Below are positions 56,032-63,972 of a stretch of DNA of 64,000 bases, piece after piece (position 1 is the stretch's first letter; every line of letters starts with the position of its first letter). Below the pieces are notes generated by a model. The model did not search any database and was not told the origin of the DNA. It saw nothing but the letters and a program-made list of their open reading frames with translations. Source of the stretch: Pseudomonas paraglycinae. GTDB lineage: Bacteria > Pseudomonadota > Gammaproteobacteria > Pseudomonadales > Pseudomonadaceae. Where the stretch lies: assembly GCF_021601625.1 (NCBI RefSeq), contig NZ_BQHR01000016.1:86223-150222 (forward strand), given 5' to 3'. Made by a program: the position numbers and the translations under genes.

Positions 56032-57453
56032 TTACAGGATGTTGAATGGAATGGTGGTCACGAGACGGAACTCGTTGATGTTGCCGTCAGCCTGGTGTTC
56101 GCTGGCGCGGTGAGTGGTGTACGTCGCGCGAATCGCAGTGGCCTTGAGCGGGCCGCTCTGCACGGCGTAGGAAGCACCGATGCCGTATTCGTAGTGCGAT
56201 TCGCCGTCCATCAGGCTCAGGTCGCCGCGCTTGTCATCTGGAATGGTGTAAGCCGTGCCACGGTAGTGAGTACCGTCAATGCCCCAGCCGCGAGCCTGAT
56301 AGATGTTGAACTTCAGGCCTGGTACGCCGTATTCGGCCATGTTGATGCCGTAGGCGATCTGGAAGGATTTCTCGTTCGGGCCGTTGAAGTCCGACAGCAG
56401 GGAGTTGGCCAGGTAGATGCCGTTGGTTTCATGCAGGTAGTCGAAGTACTCGTTACCGTTCACTTGCTGGTACGAGAAGGTCAGGCTGTGGGCCTGGTGA
56501 GTCAGGCCGAGGGACAACGAGTAGGTATCGTTGTCGATGTTGCCCATCAGTTTTTTGCCTTCGTCGACGGTCTTGTAGTAGTTCAGACCGGTGGTCAGGC
56601 TCAGGACCTGGCTGTCACCCAGTTCGTGGGTACCGCCGAAGTAGTACTGATTCCAGAAGTCTTCGACGTTGGCGACGTACAGGCTGGTTTTCAGGCTTTT
56701 GAGCGGCTGATAGTTCACGCCCGCGGTGTAGACCTTGTCGGTTTCTTCGCCGTTGGCGCCGTATTCGGAACGGAATTTCGACAGGCTCTGCTCGGTACGT
56801 GGCGAGACGCGGTCGAAACCGGCGAGGTCGAACGACAGGTTGTTCAACTCCTCGCTATGCAGACTGATCCCTTCAAAGCTCGAAGGCAGCGGACGGTTGC
56901 CGATAACATCGACAATCGGCGTGCTGAAGTTCTGACGACCGGCGGTCAACGTGGTGTTCGACACGCGGAACTTGACGTTGGCCAGACCCAGTTTGCTCCA
57001 CTGGTCGACCGCATCACCGTCGGAATGGGCGAGGGTGCGGTTGGAGCCGCCGGCGATATCCTTGCGGTCACGGTCGAGAACGATGGCGTTGTAAGCGGCA
57101 ACTTCGGTGCTCACGCCAACGGTGCCTTGGGTGAAGCCCGAGGTGTAGTTGACGATGGTGCCCTGAACCCAGTTGATACGACGCGGGGTCTTTGTTCTGA
57201 CCACTGGCGAGGTGTCTTTGTCGCTGTTTTTCACGTAACTGAAACTGTCGTCACGACGACGCAGTTCGTTGGCATACCAGTTACGCGTTGTGCCGCCCAG
57301 GCTTTGTCCATCGATAAAGCCTTTGGCCTCGCTTTGGGCGCTGCTGCCGGCCAATGTGGTAGGGATGAACTCCTGACTTGCAGGTTCCGCATAAGCCGTG
57401 GCGGTGATGCTGCTGATGGCCAGGGCCAGTATCGCGGTATTGCTCAGTTTCAT
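56032..57453 (-). CDS. opdP: OprD-family peptide porin (OpdP-like)
   Basis: This 473-residue outer-membrane porin has a signal peptide (MKLSNTAILALAISSITATAYA), an 18-strand OprD-type barrel, and a C-terminal strand ending LVTTIPFNIL. The family is specific for small substrates; OpdP in P. aeruginosa admits glycine-glutamate dipeptides and lies in the dpp locus (PA4501, from memory). The context in a dipeptide cluster supports the same role. AAAGGAG is its ribosome site. Upstream are an A-rich Crc/Hfq-type motif and a perfect LacI-type palindrome. Confidence 0.9.
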   Translation of the reverse strand: MKLSNTAILALAISSITATAYAEPASQEFIPTTLAGSSAQSEAKGFIDGQSLGGTTRNWYANELRRRDDSFSYVKNSDKDTSPVVRTKTPRRINWVQGTIVNYTSGFTQGTVGVSTEVAAYNAIVLDRDRKDIAGGSNRTLAHSDGDAVDQWSKLGLANVKFRVSNTTLTAGRQNFSTPIVDVIGNRPLPSSFEGISLHSEELNNLSFDLAGFDRVSPRTEQSLSKFRSEYGANGEETDKVYTAGVNYQPLKSLKTSLYVANVEDFWNQYYFGGTHELGDSQVLSLTTGLNYYKTVDEGKKLMGNIDNDTYSLSLGLTHQAHSLTFSYQQVNGNEYFDYLHETNGIYLANSLLSDFNGPNEKSFQIAYGINMAEYGVPGLKFNIYQARGWGIDGTHYRGTAYTIPDDKRGDLSLMDGESHYEYGIGASYAVQSGPLKATAIRATYTTHRASEHQADGNINEFRLVTTIPFNIL

Positions 57454-57471
57454 GGGTGAAGCTCCTTTACT

Positions 57472-57479
57472 TTCTTTTT
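57472..57479 (-). promoter_or_regulatory. A-rich Crc/Hfq-type motif before the opdP ribosome site
   Basis: The reverse strand reads AAAAAGAA, fitting the AANAANAA pattern bound by Hfq-Crc in Pseudomonas catabolite repression, 6 bases before the AAAGGAG ribosome site. Confidence 0.45.
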
Positions 57480-57532
57480 ATGCCGGCTTTTTTGGGTTGG
57501 CCGGTTATTGGTTTAGAACTCATTCACACATC

Positions 57533-57544
57533 GCAAACGTTTGC
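57533..57544. promoter_or_regulatory. Perfect LacI-type palindrome upstream of opdP
   Basis: GCAAACGTTTGC is a 12-base perfect palindrome with the central CG of LacI-family operators, about 80 bases before opdP. No LacI-family gene is adjacent; cra lies 29 kb away. Confidence 0.5.
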
Positions 57545-57583
57545 AAAAGACCTGATTGGCGAATTTCGGCAAAGCGCTTGCGT

Positions 57584-57604
57584 GAGGGGGTAGACGGCCC
57601 CCTC
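57584..57604. other. Hairpin downstream of the second binding-protein gene
   Basis: GAGGGGG/CCCCCTC with a 7-base loop lies 27 bases after the 57631-59229 gene. There is no T run, so it may stabilise the 3' end rather than terminate. Confidence 0.5.
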
Positions 57605-57630
57605 AGCATTGCGGCTAATCGGTTGTTTGT

Positions 57631-59229
57631 TTAATCGATGCTGACACCCGAAAACACGTTGCGACCGAACGGGCTCACCTTGAACCCTTCGACTTTGGTG
57701 CTCAGTGGCTGGTTGACCGTCGAGTGAGCGACAGGCGTGATCGGCACTTGCTGCTTGAGCAGTTGCTGGGCCTGTTTGTAGAGCACGGTGCGCTGGTCGC
57801 GGTCGGTGACGACCTTCGCCTGTTTGATCAGCTTGTCGTAAGCCGGATCGCACCACATGGAGTAGTTGTTGCCGCCGATGGCGTCGCAGCTGTAGAGCGT
57901 GCCGAGCCAGTTGTCCGGATCCCCGTTGTCACCGGTCCAGCCGATCAGGCTGATGTCGTGTTCGCCATTCTTGGTGCGCTTGATGTACTCGCCCCATTCG
58001 TAGCTGACGATTTTCACTTTCAGACCGATCTTGGCCCAGTCGGCCTGGAGCATCTCGGCCATCAGTTTGGCGTTCGGGTTGTACGGACGCTGTACCGGCA
58101 TCGCCCACAGGGTGATCTCGGTGCCTTCCTTGACGCCGGCAGCCTTGAGCAGCTCTTTGGCTTTTTCCGGGTTGTAGGCGGCGTCCTTGATGGTGTCGTC
58201 GTAGGACCATTGGGTCGGCGGCATGGCGTTGACGGCCAGTTGGCCGGCGCCTTGATAAACAGCGTTGAGAATCCCCTGTTTATTCACTGCCATGTCCAGC
58301 GCCTGGCGTACTTCGAGCTGATCGAACGGCTTGTGGCGGACGTTGTAGGCGATGTAGCCGAGGTTGAAGCCCGGCTTCTCGATCAATTGCAGCTTCGGAT
58401 CGTTCTTCAGTGCCGGCACATCGGCCGGGCGTGGGTGCAGGGTAATCTGGCATTCGCCGGCCTTGAGCTTTTGCACGCGCACCGAGGCGTCGGTATTGAT
58501 CGCGAAAATCAGGTTCTTCAGCTTCACCCGGCTCTGATCCCAGTAATGCGGGTTGCCGGTGTAACGGATGTTCGAGTCTTTCTGGTAGCTCTTGAACACG
58601 AACGGGCCAGTGCCGATCGGCTTCTGGTTGATGTCGCTCGGCTTGCCTTCGGCCAGCAGCTTGTCGGCGTATTCGGCAGACAGGATGGCGGCGAAGCTCA
58701 TGGCGATGTTCTGGATGAACGCGGCGTCGACGCTGTTGAGCGTGAACTGCACGGTCAGCGGCCCGGTCTTCTCGACCTTGGCGATGTTCTTGTTGAGGCT
58801 CATCCCGTTGAAATACGGGAACTCGGTCGGATAAGCCTTACGGAATGGCTGTTGCGGATCGAGCATGCGGTTAAACGTGAACAGCACGTCGTCGGCGTTG
58901 AAATCGCGCGTAGGTTTGAAGTACGGCGTTGTATGAAACTTCACACCTTCACGCAGGTGAAAGGTGTACTTGAGACCATCCTCGGAAATATCCCAGCTGG
59001 TTGCCAGGCCCGGTACGACATTGGTCGCGCCTTTTTCAAACTCGGCCAGTCGGTTGTACAGCGGTTCGGCGGCGTCGTTATCGGTCGCTGTCGTGTACTG
59101 CGCGGTATCGAAACCGGCCGGACTGCCTTCGGAGCAGAACACCAGGCTGTTGCTGGCGGCGTAACTGGCGGACGTGGCGGCCAAAAGACCGGCGCCCAGC
59201 AATGCGGAAAAAACCAAGGTATGGCGCAT
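57631..59229 (-). CDS. dppA: Dipeptide-binding protein, DppA paralogue (next to opdP)
   Basis: This 532-residue SBP family 5 protein has a signal peptide (MRHTLVFSALLGAGLLAATS, about 26 residues), mature LVFCSEGSPAGFDTAQYTT, and YTFHLREGVKFHTTPYFKPTR. Further features are GTGPFVFKSYQKDSNIRYTG, NLGYIAYNVRHKPFDQLEVR and WTGDNGDPDNWLGTLYSCD. The last holds a cysteine that recurs in all paralogues, with WCDPAYDKL nearby. It starts at 59229, chosen for the signal peptide, with GGGAG upstream. It is in the position of PAO1 dppA3. It is closest to its neighbour at 59530-61155. Confidence 0.92.
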   Translation of the reverse strand: MRHTLVFSALLGAGLLAATSASYAASNSLVFCSEGSPAGFDTAQYTTATDNDAAEPLYNRLAEFEKGATNVVPGLATSWDISEDGLKYTFHLREGVKFHTTPYFKPTRDFNADDVLFTFNRMLDPQQPFRKAYPTEFPYFNGMSLNKNIAKVEKTGPLTVQFTLNSVDAAFIQNIAMSFAAILSAEYADKLLAEGKPSDINQKPIGTGPFVFKSYQKDSNIRYTGNPHYWDQSRVKLKNLIFAINTDASVRVQKLKAGECQITLHPRPADVPALKNDPKLQLIEKPGFNLGYIAYNVRHKPFDQLEVRQALDMAVNKQGILNAVYQGAGQLAVNAMPPTQWSYDDTIKDAAYNPEKAKELLKAAGVKEGTEITLWAMPVQRPYNPNAKLMAEMLQADWAKIGLKVKIVSYEWGEYIKRTKNGEHDISLIGWTGDNGDPDNWLGTLYSCDAIGGNNYSMWCDPAYDKLIKQAKVVTDRDQRTVLYKQAQQLLKQQVPITPVAHSTVNQPLSTKVEGFKVSPFGRNVFSGVSID

Positions 59230-59259
59230 GACGCTCCCTCTTTTTTTAGTGTTTTTCAA

Positions 59260-59484
59260 TGCGCCGCGATCCCGTCCAGGGATGTGGTGGCGGCATTGAG
59301 CTCAAACCAATACGGCAGCAAAACCGATAGCCCACGCAGTCACTGGTCAGAACCCGACGGTAGGGGCCGTGGGTCTGGCAGTAAATGCGCTGAGTCCTAA
59401 AGACTCGTAGGAAAAGGCAACACGTCCTGAACCAACCCAGTAAGACGGGGCGGAAAAGGTTGTAGGCAAATTCCTGACTTCTCG
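59260..59484. other. Intergenic region between two binding-protein genes
   Basis: No credible gene is visible. An 80-codon open frame on the reverse strand (59246-59488) is Cys-, Arg- and aromatic-rich, without a ribosome site. The length and the upstream terminator suggest a separate promoter for the downstream gene, which I could not place. A GAGTC/GACTC hairpin lies near 59396-59411. Confidence 0.5.
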
Positions 59485-59523
59485 GCAAAAAAAACAGCGG
59501 CGACGCTGAAAACGTCGCCGCTG
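59485..59523. terminator. Terminator after the third binding-protein gene
   Basis: CAGCGGCGACG/CGTCGCCGCTG is an 11-bp perfect stem; on the reverse strand it is followed by T8. It sits just past the gene at 59530. Confidence 0.9.
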
Positions 59524-59529
59524 CTTCTT

Positions 59530-61155
59530 TTATTTGCTGACGCTGACGCCGTAGAAGGAGTTCAAGCCGAATGGGCTGATCTTGAAGTCCTGCACGTTGG
59601 CGCGCATGGGTTGATACACCGTCGAGTGAGCGATAGGTGTCATAGGGACTGCATCTTTGAGGACGTGCTGCGCCTCTTTGTAGAGTTCGGTGCGCTTGGC
59701 CTGGTCAGTGGTGCGCTTGGCTTCTTTCACGAGGCCGTCGAATTTCTTGTCGCACCATTTGGAGAAGTTGTTGCCACTCAGGGAGTCGCAACCAAACAAC
59801 ACGTTGAGCCAGTTGTCCGGATCACCATTGTCACCGCTCCAGCCAATCAGCATGCCCTGGTTCTCGCCACCTTTGGAACGCTTGATGTACTCGCCCCACT
59901 CGTAGCTCTGAATCTTCACGTTCAGACCGATTTTCTTCCAGTCGGACTGGAGCATTTCGGCCATCAGTTTGGCATTCGGGTTGTACGGACGCTGAACCGG
60001 CATCGCCCACAGGACGATCTCGGTACCTTCCTTGACGCCGGCTTCCTTGAGCAGCTGTTTGGCTTTCTCAGGATCGTACTTGGCGTCCTTGATGGTGGTG
60101 TCGTAGGACCACTGGGTCGGCGGCATGGCGTTGACGGCCAGTTGGCCCGCACCCTGGTAAACCGAGTCGATGATCTGTGGCTTGTTCACCGACATGTCAA
60201 GTGCCTGACGCACGCGCAGGTCAGCCAGCGGGTTCGGCTCGTTGCTACCCTTGACCTTGTCCATCACGTTGTAGGCGATGTAGCCCAGGTTGAAACCAGC
60301 CTGGTCAGGCATCTTCAGCGTAGGATCGGCTTTCAGTGCCGCGAGGTCGGCCGGACGAGGGAACAGGGTGACTTGGCACTCGTTCTTTTTCAGCTTCTGG
60401 ATACGTACCGACGGGTCGGTGGTGATGGCGAAGATCAGGTTGTCGATCTTCACGTCTTCAGGCTTCCAGTAGTCCTTGTTCCCGGTGTAGCGGATGTTGG
60501 AGTCTTTCTGGTAGCTCTTGAACACGAACGGACCAGTGCCGATCGGCTTCTGGTTGATGTCGGCAGCCTTGCCTTCTTTCAGCAGCTGGGCTGCGTACTC
60601 GGCGGACTGGATCGACGCGAAGCTCATGGCCATGTTCTGGATGAACGCGGCGTCGACTTCTTTCAGAGTGAACTTGACGGTGTGGTCGTCGACTTTATCG
60701 ATCTTGGTGATGTTGGTGTCCATCCCCATGTCGGTGAAGTACGGGAATTCGGTCGGGTACGCCTTACGGAACGGGTCATCCTTGTTAATCATGCGATTGA
60801 AGGTGAACAGCACGTCGTCGGCGTTGAACTCACGAGTCGGCTTGAAATACGGGGTGGTGTGGAACTTGACGCCTTCACGCAGGTGGAAGGTGTAAGTCAG
60901 GCCGTCATCAGAAATGTCCCACTTGGTCGCCAGACCAGGAATCACGGCGGTACCGCCACGCTCGAACTGGGTCAGACGGTTGAACATGGTTTCGGCTGAG
61001 GCGTCGAAGTCGGTTCCGGTGGTGTATTGGCCTGGATCGAAACCGGCCGGGCTGCCTTCGGAGCAGAACACCAGGTTAGTCGCAGCGGTGGCGAAAGGTG
61101 CGGAGGCTAACAAGCCTGCGCCGACTAAAAACGGAATGACCGCGTGTTTAAGCAT
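59530..61155 (-). CDS. dppA: Dipeptide-binding protein, DppA paralogue (third)
   Basis: This 541-residue SBP family 5 protein has a signal peptide (MLKHAVIPFLVGAGLLASAP, about 25 residues), mature LVFCSEGSPAGFDPGQYTTG, and the same blocks as its neighbours. It has a short insertion near residues 288-298 (VMDKVKGSNEPNPLADLR), absent from the others. The start at 61155 is supported by GAGG 6 bases upstream; a reading eight codons longer has no site. It ends in a strong terminator. Confidence 0.92.
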   Translation of the reverse strand: MLKHAVIPFLVGAGLLASAPFATAATNLVFCSEGSPAGFDPGQYTTGTDFDASAETMFNRLTQFERGGTAVIPGLATKWDISDDGLTYTFHLREGVKFHTTPYFKPTREFNADDVLFTFNRMINKDDPFRKAYPTEFPYFTDMGMDTNITKIDKVDDHTVKFTLKEVDAAFIQNMAMSFASIQSAEYAAQLLKEGKAADINQKPIGTGPFVFKSYQKDSNIRYTGNKDYWKPEDVKIDNLIFAITTDPSVRIQKLKKNECQVTLFPRPADLAALKADPTLKMPDQAGFNLGYIAYNVMDKVKGSNEPNPLADLRVRQALDMSVNKPQIIDSVYQGAGQLAVNAMPPTQWSYDTTIKDAKYDPEKAKQLLKEAGVKEGTEIVLWAMPVQRPYNPNAKLMAEMLQSDWKKIGLNVKIQSYEWGEYIKRSKGGENQGMLIGWSGDNGDPDNWLNVLFGCDSLSGNNFSKWCDKKFDGLVKEAKRTTDQAKRTELYKEAQHVLKDAVPMTPIAHSTVYQPMRANVQDFKISPFGLNSFYGVSVSK

Positions 61156-61415
61156 GTTGGCCTCATGATTTGTTGTCATTTTTTAGTTGTGAGGTACGAC
61201 CTCGTGAGTCGTGCCTGCGGATACTTATGCAGGGCCCATACCCAATGCAAGATCCAGAGCGCTCGGCGGCGTCAAAGCGTGGCACGAACGTACCTTAATG
61301 TCGCATCCGTATAACTTCTGACGCATTTGACCGTTTGCGGACGGTTTTTACGGTGCAAACGAAGCCCCAAAACGGTGCGTTGGTCACGTTGTGCGCGCCG
61401 GATTGGGGCCGGGTG
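61156..61415. other. Intergenic region between third and fourth binding-protein genes
   Basis: No gene is visible. The reverse strand holds an ACCGT/ACGGT hairpin near 61330-61350 and a TTATAC element near 61310, possibly a promoter for the third gene, without a convincing -35. Confidence 0.45.
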
Positions 61416-63017
61416 TTACTTATTTATACCCACGCCATAGAAGGGGGTTAGACCGAACGGGCTGATCTTGAAGTCAGTGACTTCCTTGCGCAGCGGCTGG
61501 AACACCGTGGAGTTGGCGATCGGCGTGATTGGCACCTGCTGTTTAAGGATCAGTTGCGCCTGTTGATACAGTTTTACCCGTTGCGATTTATCGCTGGATA
61601 CCTTGGCCTGCTGTACCAGCTTGTCGTAGGCCGGATCGCACCATTTGGCGTAGTTGCTGCCGTTCACCGCCGCGCAGCTGTAAAGCACGCCCAGCCAGTT
61701 GTCCGGGTCGCCGTTGTCACCGGTCCAGCCGTAGATCATCGCGTCGTGTTCGCCGTTCTTGGCGCGCTTGATGTACTCGCCCCATTCATAGCTGACGATG
61801 TTGGCCTTGATACCGATCTTCTCCCAATCCTGCTGGATCATCTGGGCCGACATCCGCGCATTCGGGTTCGAGGCGCGTTGCACGGTCATGGCCCAGAGGT
61901 TGATGGTTGTACCGGGTGCAACCCCGGCTTCCTTGAGTAGCGCCTTGGCTTTTACCGGGTCGTGCGGCGCGTCTTTTATGTTCGGATCGAATGACCATTG
62001 CGCTGGCGGCAAGGCGTTTTGCGCGAGCTGCCCGGCACTCTGATAAACCGCCTTGATGATCGCCGGTTTATCGATGGCCATGTCCAGTGCCTGGCGCACT
62101 TTGAGCTGATCCAGCGGCGGGTGGGTGGTGTTGTAGGCGAGGAAGCCGAGGTTGAAACCGGCCTGCTTCAGCACCCGCAGGTTCGGGTCTTTTTCCATCA
62201 CTTCGATGTCGGCCGGGCGCGGGTAGCCGCTGACCTGGCATTCGCCGGTCTTGAGCTTTTGCAGGCGAACGGCGGCGTCCGGAGTGATCGAGAACACCAG
62301 GTTATCGAGCTTCACGTCCTCGGGTTTCCAGTACTCCTTGTTCGCCGCGTAGCGGATCTGCGCGTCCTTCTGGTAGCGCTTGAACACGAACGGGCCGGTG
62401 CCGACCGGTTTCTGGTTGAGGTCGGCGGCGTGACCTTCTTTCAACAGTTGGGCGGCGTATTCGGCCGATTGCACCGAGGCGAAGCTCATGGCGAGGTTTT
62501 GCACGAAGGCGGCGTCGACGTTGTTCAGGTTGAAGCGCACGGTGTTTTCGTCGAGCTTTTCCACGGATTTGATCGTGGTGTTCAGGCCCATGTCGGTGAA
62601 GTACGGGGATTCGGCGGGGTAGGCCTTGCGGAAGGTGTTTTCCGGGTCGAGCAGGCGCTGGAAGGTGAACAGGACGTCGTCGGCGTTGAAGGTGCGGGTG
62701 GGGGTGAAGTAGTCGGTGGTGTGGAATTTTACGTTTTGGCGCAGGTGGAAGGTGTATTGGAGGCCATCCGGGCTTACGTCCCAATTGGTCGCCAGGCCGG
62801 GTTCGATTTCGGTGCCGCCGCGTTTGAATTGGGTTAGGCGGTTGAAGACGGTCTCTGCGGAGGCGTCGAAGTCGGTGCCGCTGGTGTATTGGCTGGGGTC
62901 GAAGCCTGCGGGGCTGGCTTCGGAGCAGTAGACCAGGGTTGTTGCGGCGTTGGCGATTGGGGTTATGGCGGTCAGGGCCAGGGTTATTAGAAGTGGTTTG
63001 AAGGTGAATCGATCCAT
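61416..63017 (-). CDS. dppA: Dipeptide-binding protein, DppA paralogue (fourth, outermost)
   Basis: This 533-residue SBP family 5 protein has a signal peptide (MDRFTFKPLLITLALTAITP, about 24 residues), mature LVYCSEASPAGFDPSQYTSG, and the shared features GTGPFVFKRYQKDAQIRYA and WTGDNGDPDNWLGVLYSCA. It is the first gene of the cluster in the direction of transcription, and 260 bases separate it from the next. In PAO1 the mdpA peptidase and psdR regulator lie among these binding proteins (from memory); neither is present here. Confidence 0.92.
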   Translation of the reverse strand: MDRFTFKPLLITLALTAITPIANAATTLVYCSEASPAGFDPSQYTSGTDFDASAETVFNRLTQFKRGGTEIEPGLATNWDVSPDGLQYTFHLRQNVKFHTTDYFTPTRTFNADDVLFTFQRLLDPENTFRKAYPAESPYFTDMGLNTTIKSVEKLDENTVRFNLNNVDAAFVQNLAMSFASVQSAEYAAQLLKEGHAADLNQKPVGTGPFVFKRYQKDAQIRYAANKEYWKPEDVKLDNLVFSITPDAAVRLQKLKTGECQVSGYPRPADIEVMEKDPNLRVLKQAGFNLGFLAYNTTHPPLDQLKVRQALDMAIDKPAIIKAVYQSAGQLAQNALPPAQWSFDPNIKDAPHDPVKAKALLKEAGVAPGTTINLWAMTVQRASNPNARMSAQMIQQDWEKIGIKANIVSYEWGEYIKRAKNGEHDAMIYGWTGDNGDPDNWLGVLYSCAAVNGSNYAKWCDPAYDKLVQQAKVSSDKSQRVKLYQQAQLILKQQVPITPIANSTVFQPLRKEVTDFKISPFGLTPFYGVGINK

Positions 63018-63166
63018 GGAGTCCCCGGGTGCACTGGAGGTAGTTGTGGGGAGGAGGGTAGCCGGGGTTTCGGTGGGCGCGGAAATATCGTTTTTCTAGG
63101 TGAGGTGTCTATCTCGGTATATCTGGGGTGATTGTGTGCATATCCGATGCTGCGGTAACGGCTTCT
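63018..63166. other. Upstream region of the dpp cluster
   Basis: This should hold the promoter of the outermost binding-protein gene on the reverse strand. The AT-rich patch near 63088-63125 (GATATT on the reverse strand) is the likeliest place, but I cannot assign hexamers. Confidence 0.4.
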
Positions 63167-63480
63167 TATGGTTCCGCCCTTACGGCGGGTCACTTTTTAC
63201 AAACGCCTAAAAAGTAACCAAAAACGCTTGCTCCTGCGTTCGGCCCCTCGCTGGGCTCGGGGTTCCTTCGTTACGGGATTCATCCGGGGGCATCGCCTCC
63301 GGTTTGCTTCGCTGCACCTCCTCTCGATGCATGCGGCTTCGCCGCACGGTCGCTGCGCTCCCACCCCCGGATAAATCCCTCCACTCAGCCTTCCGACGTC
63401 GCCCGTGGATCAAGATCAAAAGCTGCAGCCGAGCTAACGCTCATCCTGTTGAGTGGTGGTGGGGCAACAGCTAGAGCGGT
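63167..63480. repeat. Dispersed Pseudomonas intergenic repeat (about 300 bases)
   Basis: The block starting GGTTCCGCCCTTACGGCGGG, then CACTTTTTACAAACGCC and AAAAAGTAACCAAAAACGC, with CGGCCCCTCGCTGGGCTCGG after it, ending near GATCAAGATCAAAAGC, matches a repeat I know from many pseudomonad intergenic regions, where its open frames are often misannotated as genes. Open frames on both strands here have no ribosome sites and I reject them. Confidence 0.65.
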
Positions 63481-63556
63481 TTGTGTGCTTTTCGGATTTT
63501 GAATTCACCTTCGATATCTCACGTCGGCGTATTTCATTTAAACGACGCGGTCAGTT

Positions 63557-63577
63557 CCCTCTCCCTCCGGGAGAGGG
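63557..63577. repeat. Palindromic hairpin of the CCCTCTCCC type
   Basis: CCCTCTCCC/GGGAGAGGG with loop TCC is a perfect 9-bp stem, a common fluorescens-group intergenic palindrome. Confidence 0.7.
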
Positions 63578-63586
63578 CAGCTTTTG

Positions 63587-63636
63587 ATCGTTCCCACGCT
63601 CCGCGTGGGAATGTAGCCCGGGACGCTCCGCGATCC
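63587..63636. repeat. REP element, two hairpins
   Basis: TTCCCACGC/GCGTGGGAA (63591-63611) with loop TCC is a REP hairpin; a second, decayed one (GGGACGC with GCGATCC, 63620-63636) follows with the same loop. Both match the Pseudomonas REP pair. Confidence 0.8.
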
Positions 63637-63848
63637 ATTTTCGGATGTTTAAAGATGTGTGGGATTCACCGAACCTTCCCACAAGTTTTTCAGGTTGTCC
63701 GTCGGAACCACGATCCCTAGTCTTTGGTTGTCGCAGAAAACTCTGTGATTGGGTGTGAGAACCCAGGCAAGCGAGTGTTATTCGAACGCCAGTCCGACCA
63801 TAATTGCCGCCAGCTTTTCTGCTGCCTGTAATTGATTTATGGCGGCCG

Positions 63849-63948
63849 TGTGCGGGCAGACTTCGGTCTGGCCGGAATCTCCTTGCCCGGTTTCTCACCC
63901 CGCACATAGCTGCCACCTCTTCGCCGCGTGAGAACGGCATTTGGTGGC
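63849..63948 (+). ncRNA. Structured RNA leader, two domains, of unknown type
   Basis: Domain one is a three-way junction. The closing stem TGTGCGGG (63849-63856) pairs with CCCGCACA (63899-63906). Inside are CAGAC-TTCG-GTCTG (63857-63870), a UUCG tetraloop hairpin, and CCGG (63872-63875) with CCGG (63887-63890). Domain two is GCCACC (63912-63917) with GGTGGC (63943-63948), enclosing GCCG/CGGC (63923-63938). It ends 12 bases before the AGGAGT ribosome site of the next gene. Pairing was worked out by eye. It could be a cis-regulatory leader; I cannot assign a known family. Confidence 0.5.
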
Positions 63949-63972
63949 TTCAAGTCAGCAAGGAGTTAATCA

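Noticed and set aside
59246-59488. 80-codon frame in the gap between two binding-protein genes
   Set aside because: No ribosome site; Cys- and Arg-rich composition; starts next to the terminator of the upstream gene.
61210-61240. Sigma-54-like spacing of GG and GC upstream of the third binding-protein gene
   Set aside because: The flanking bases do not match the TGGCAC and TTGC elements.
63207-63419. Short frames in the intergenic repeat block
   Set aside because: The block is a known type of non-coding dispersed repeat in Pseudomonas and its frames are commonly misannotated.
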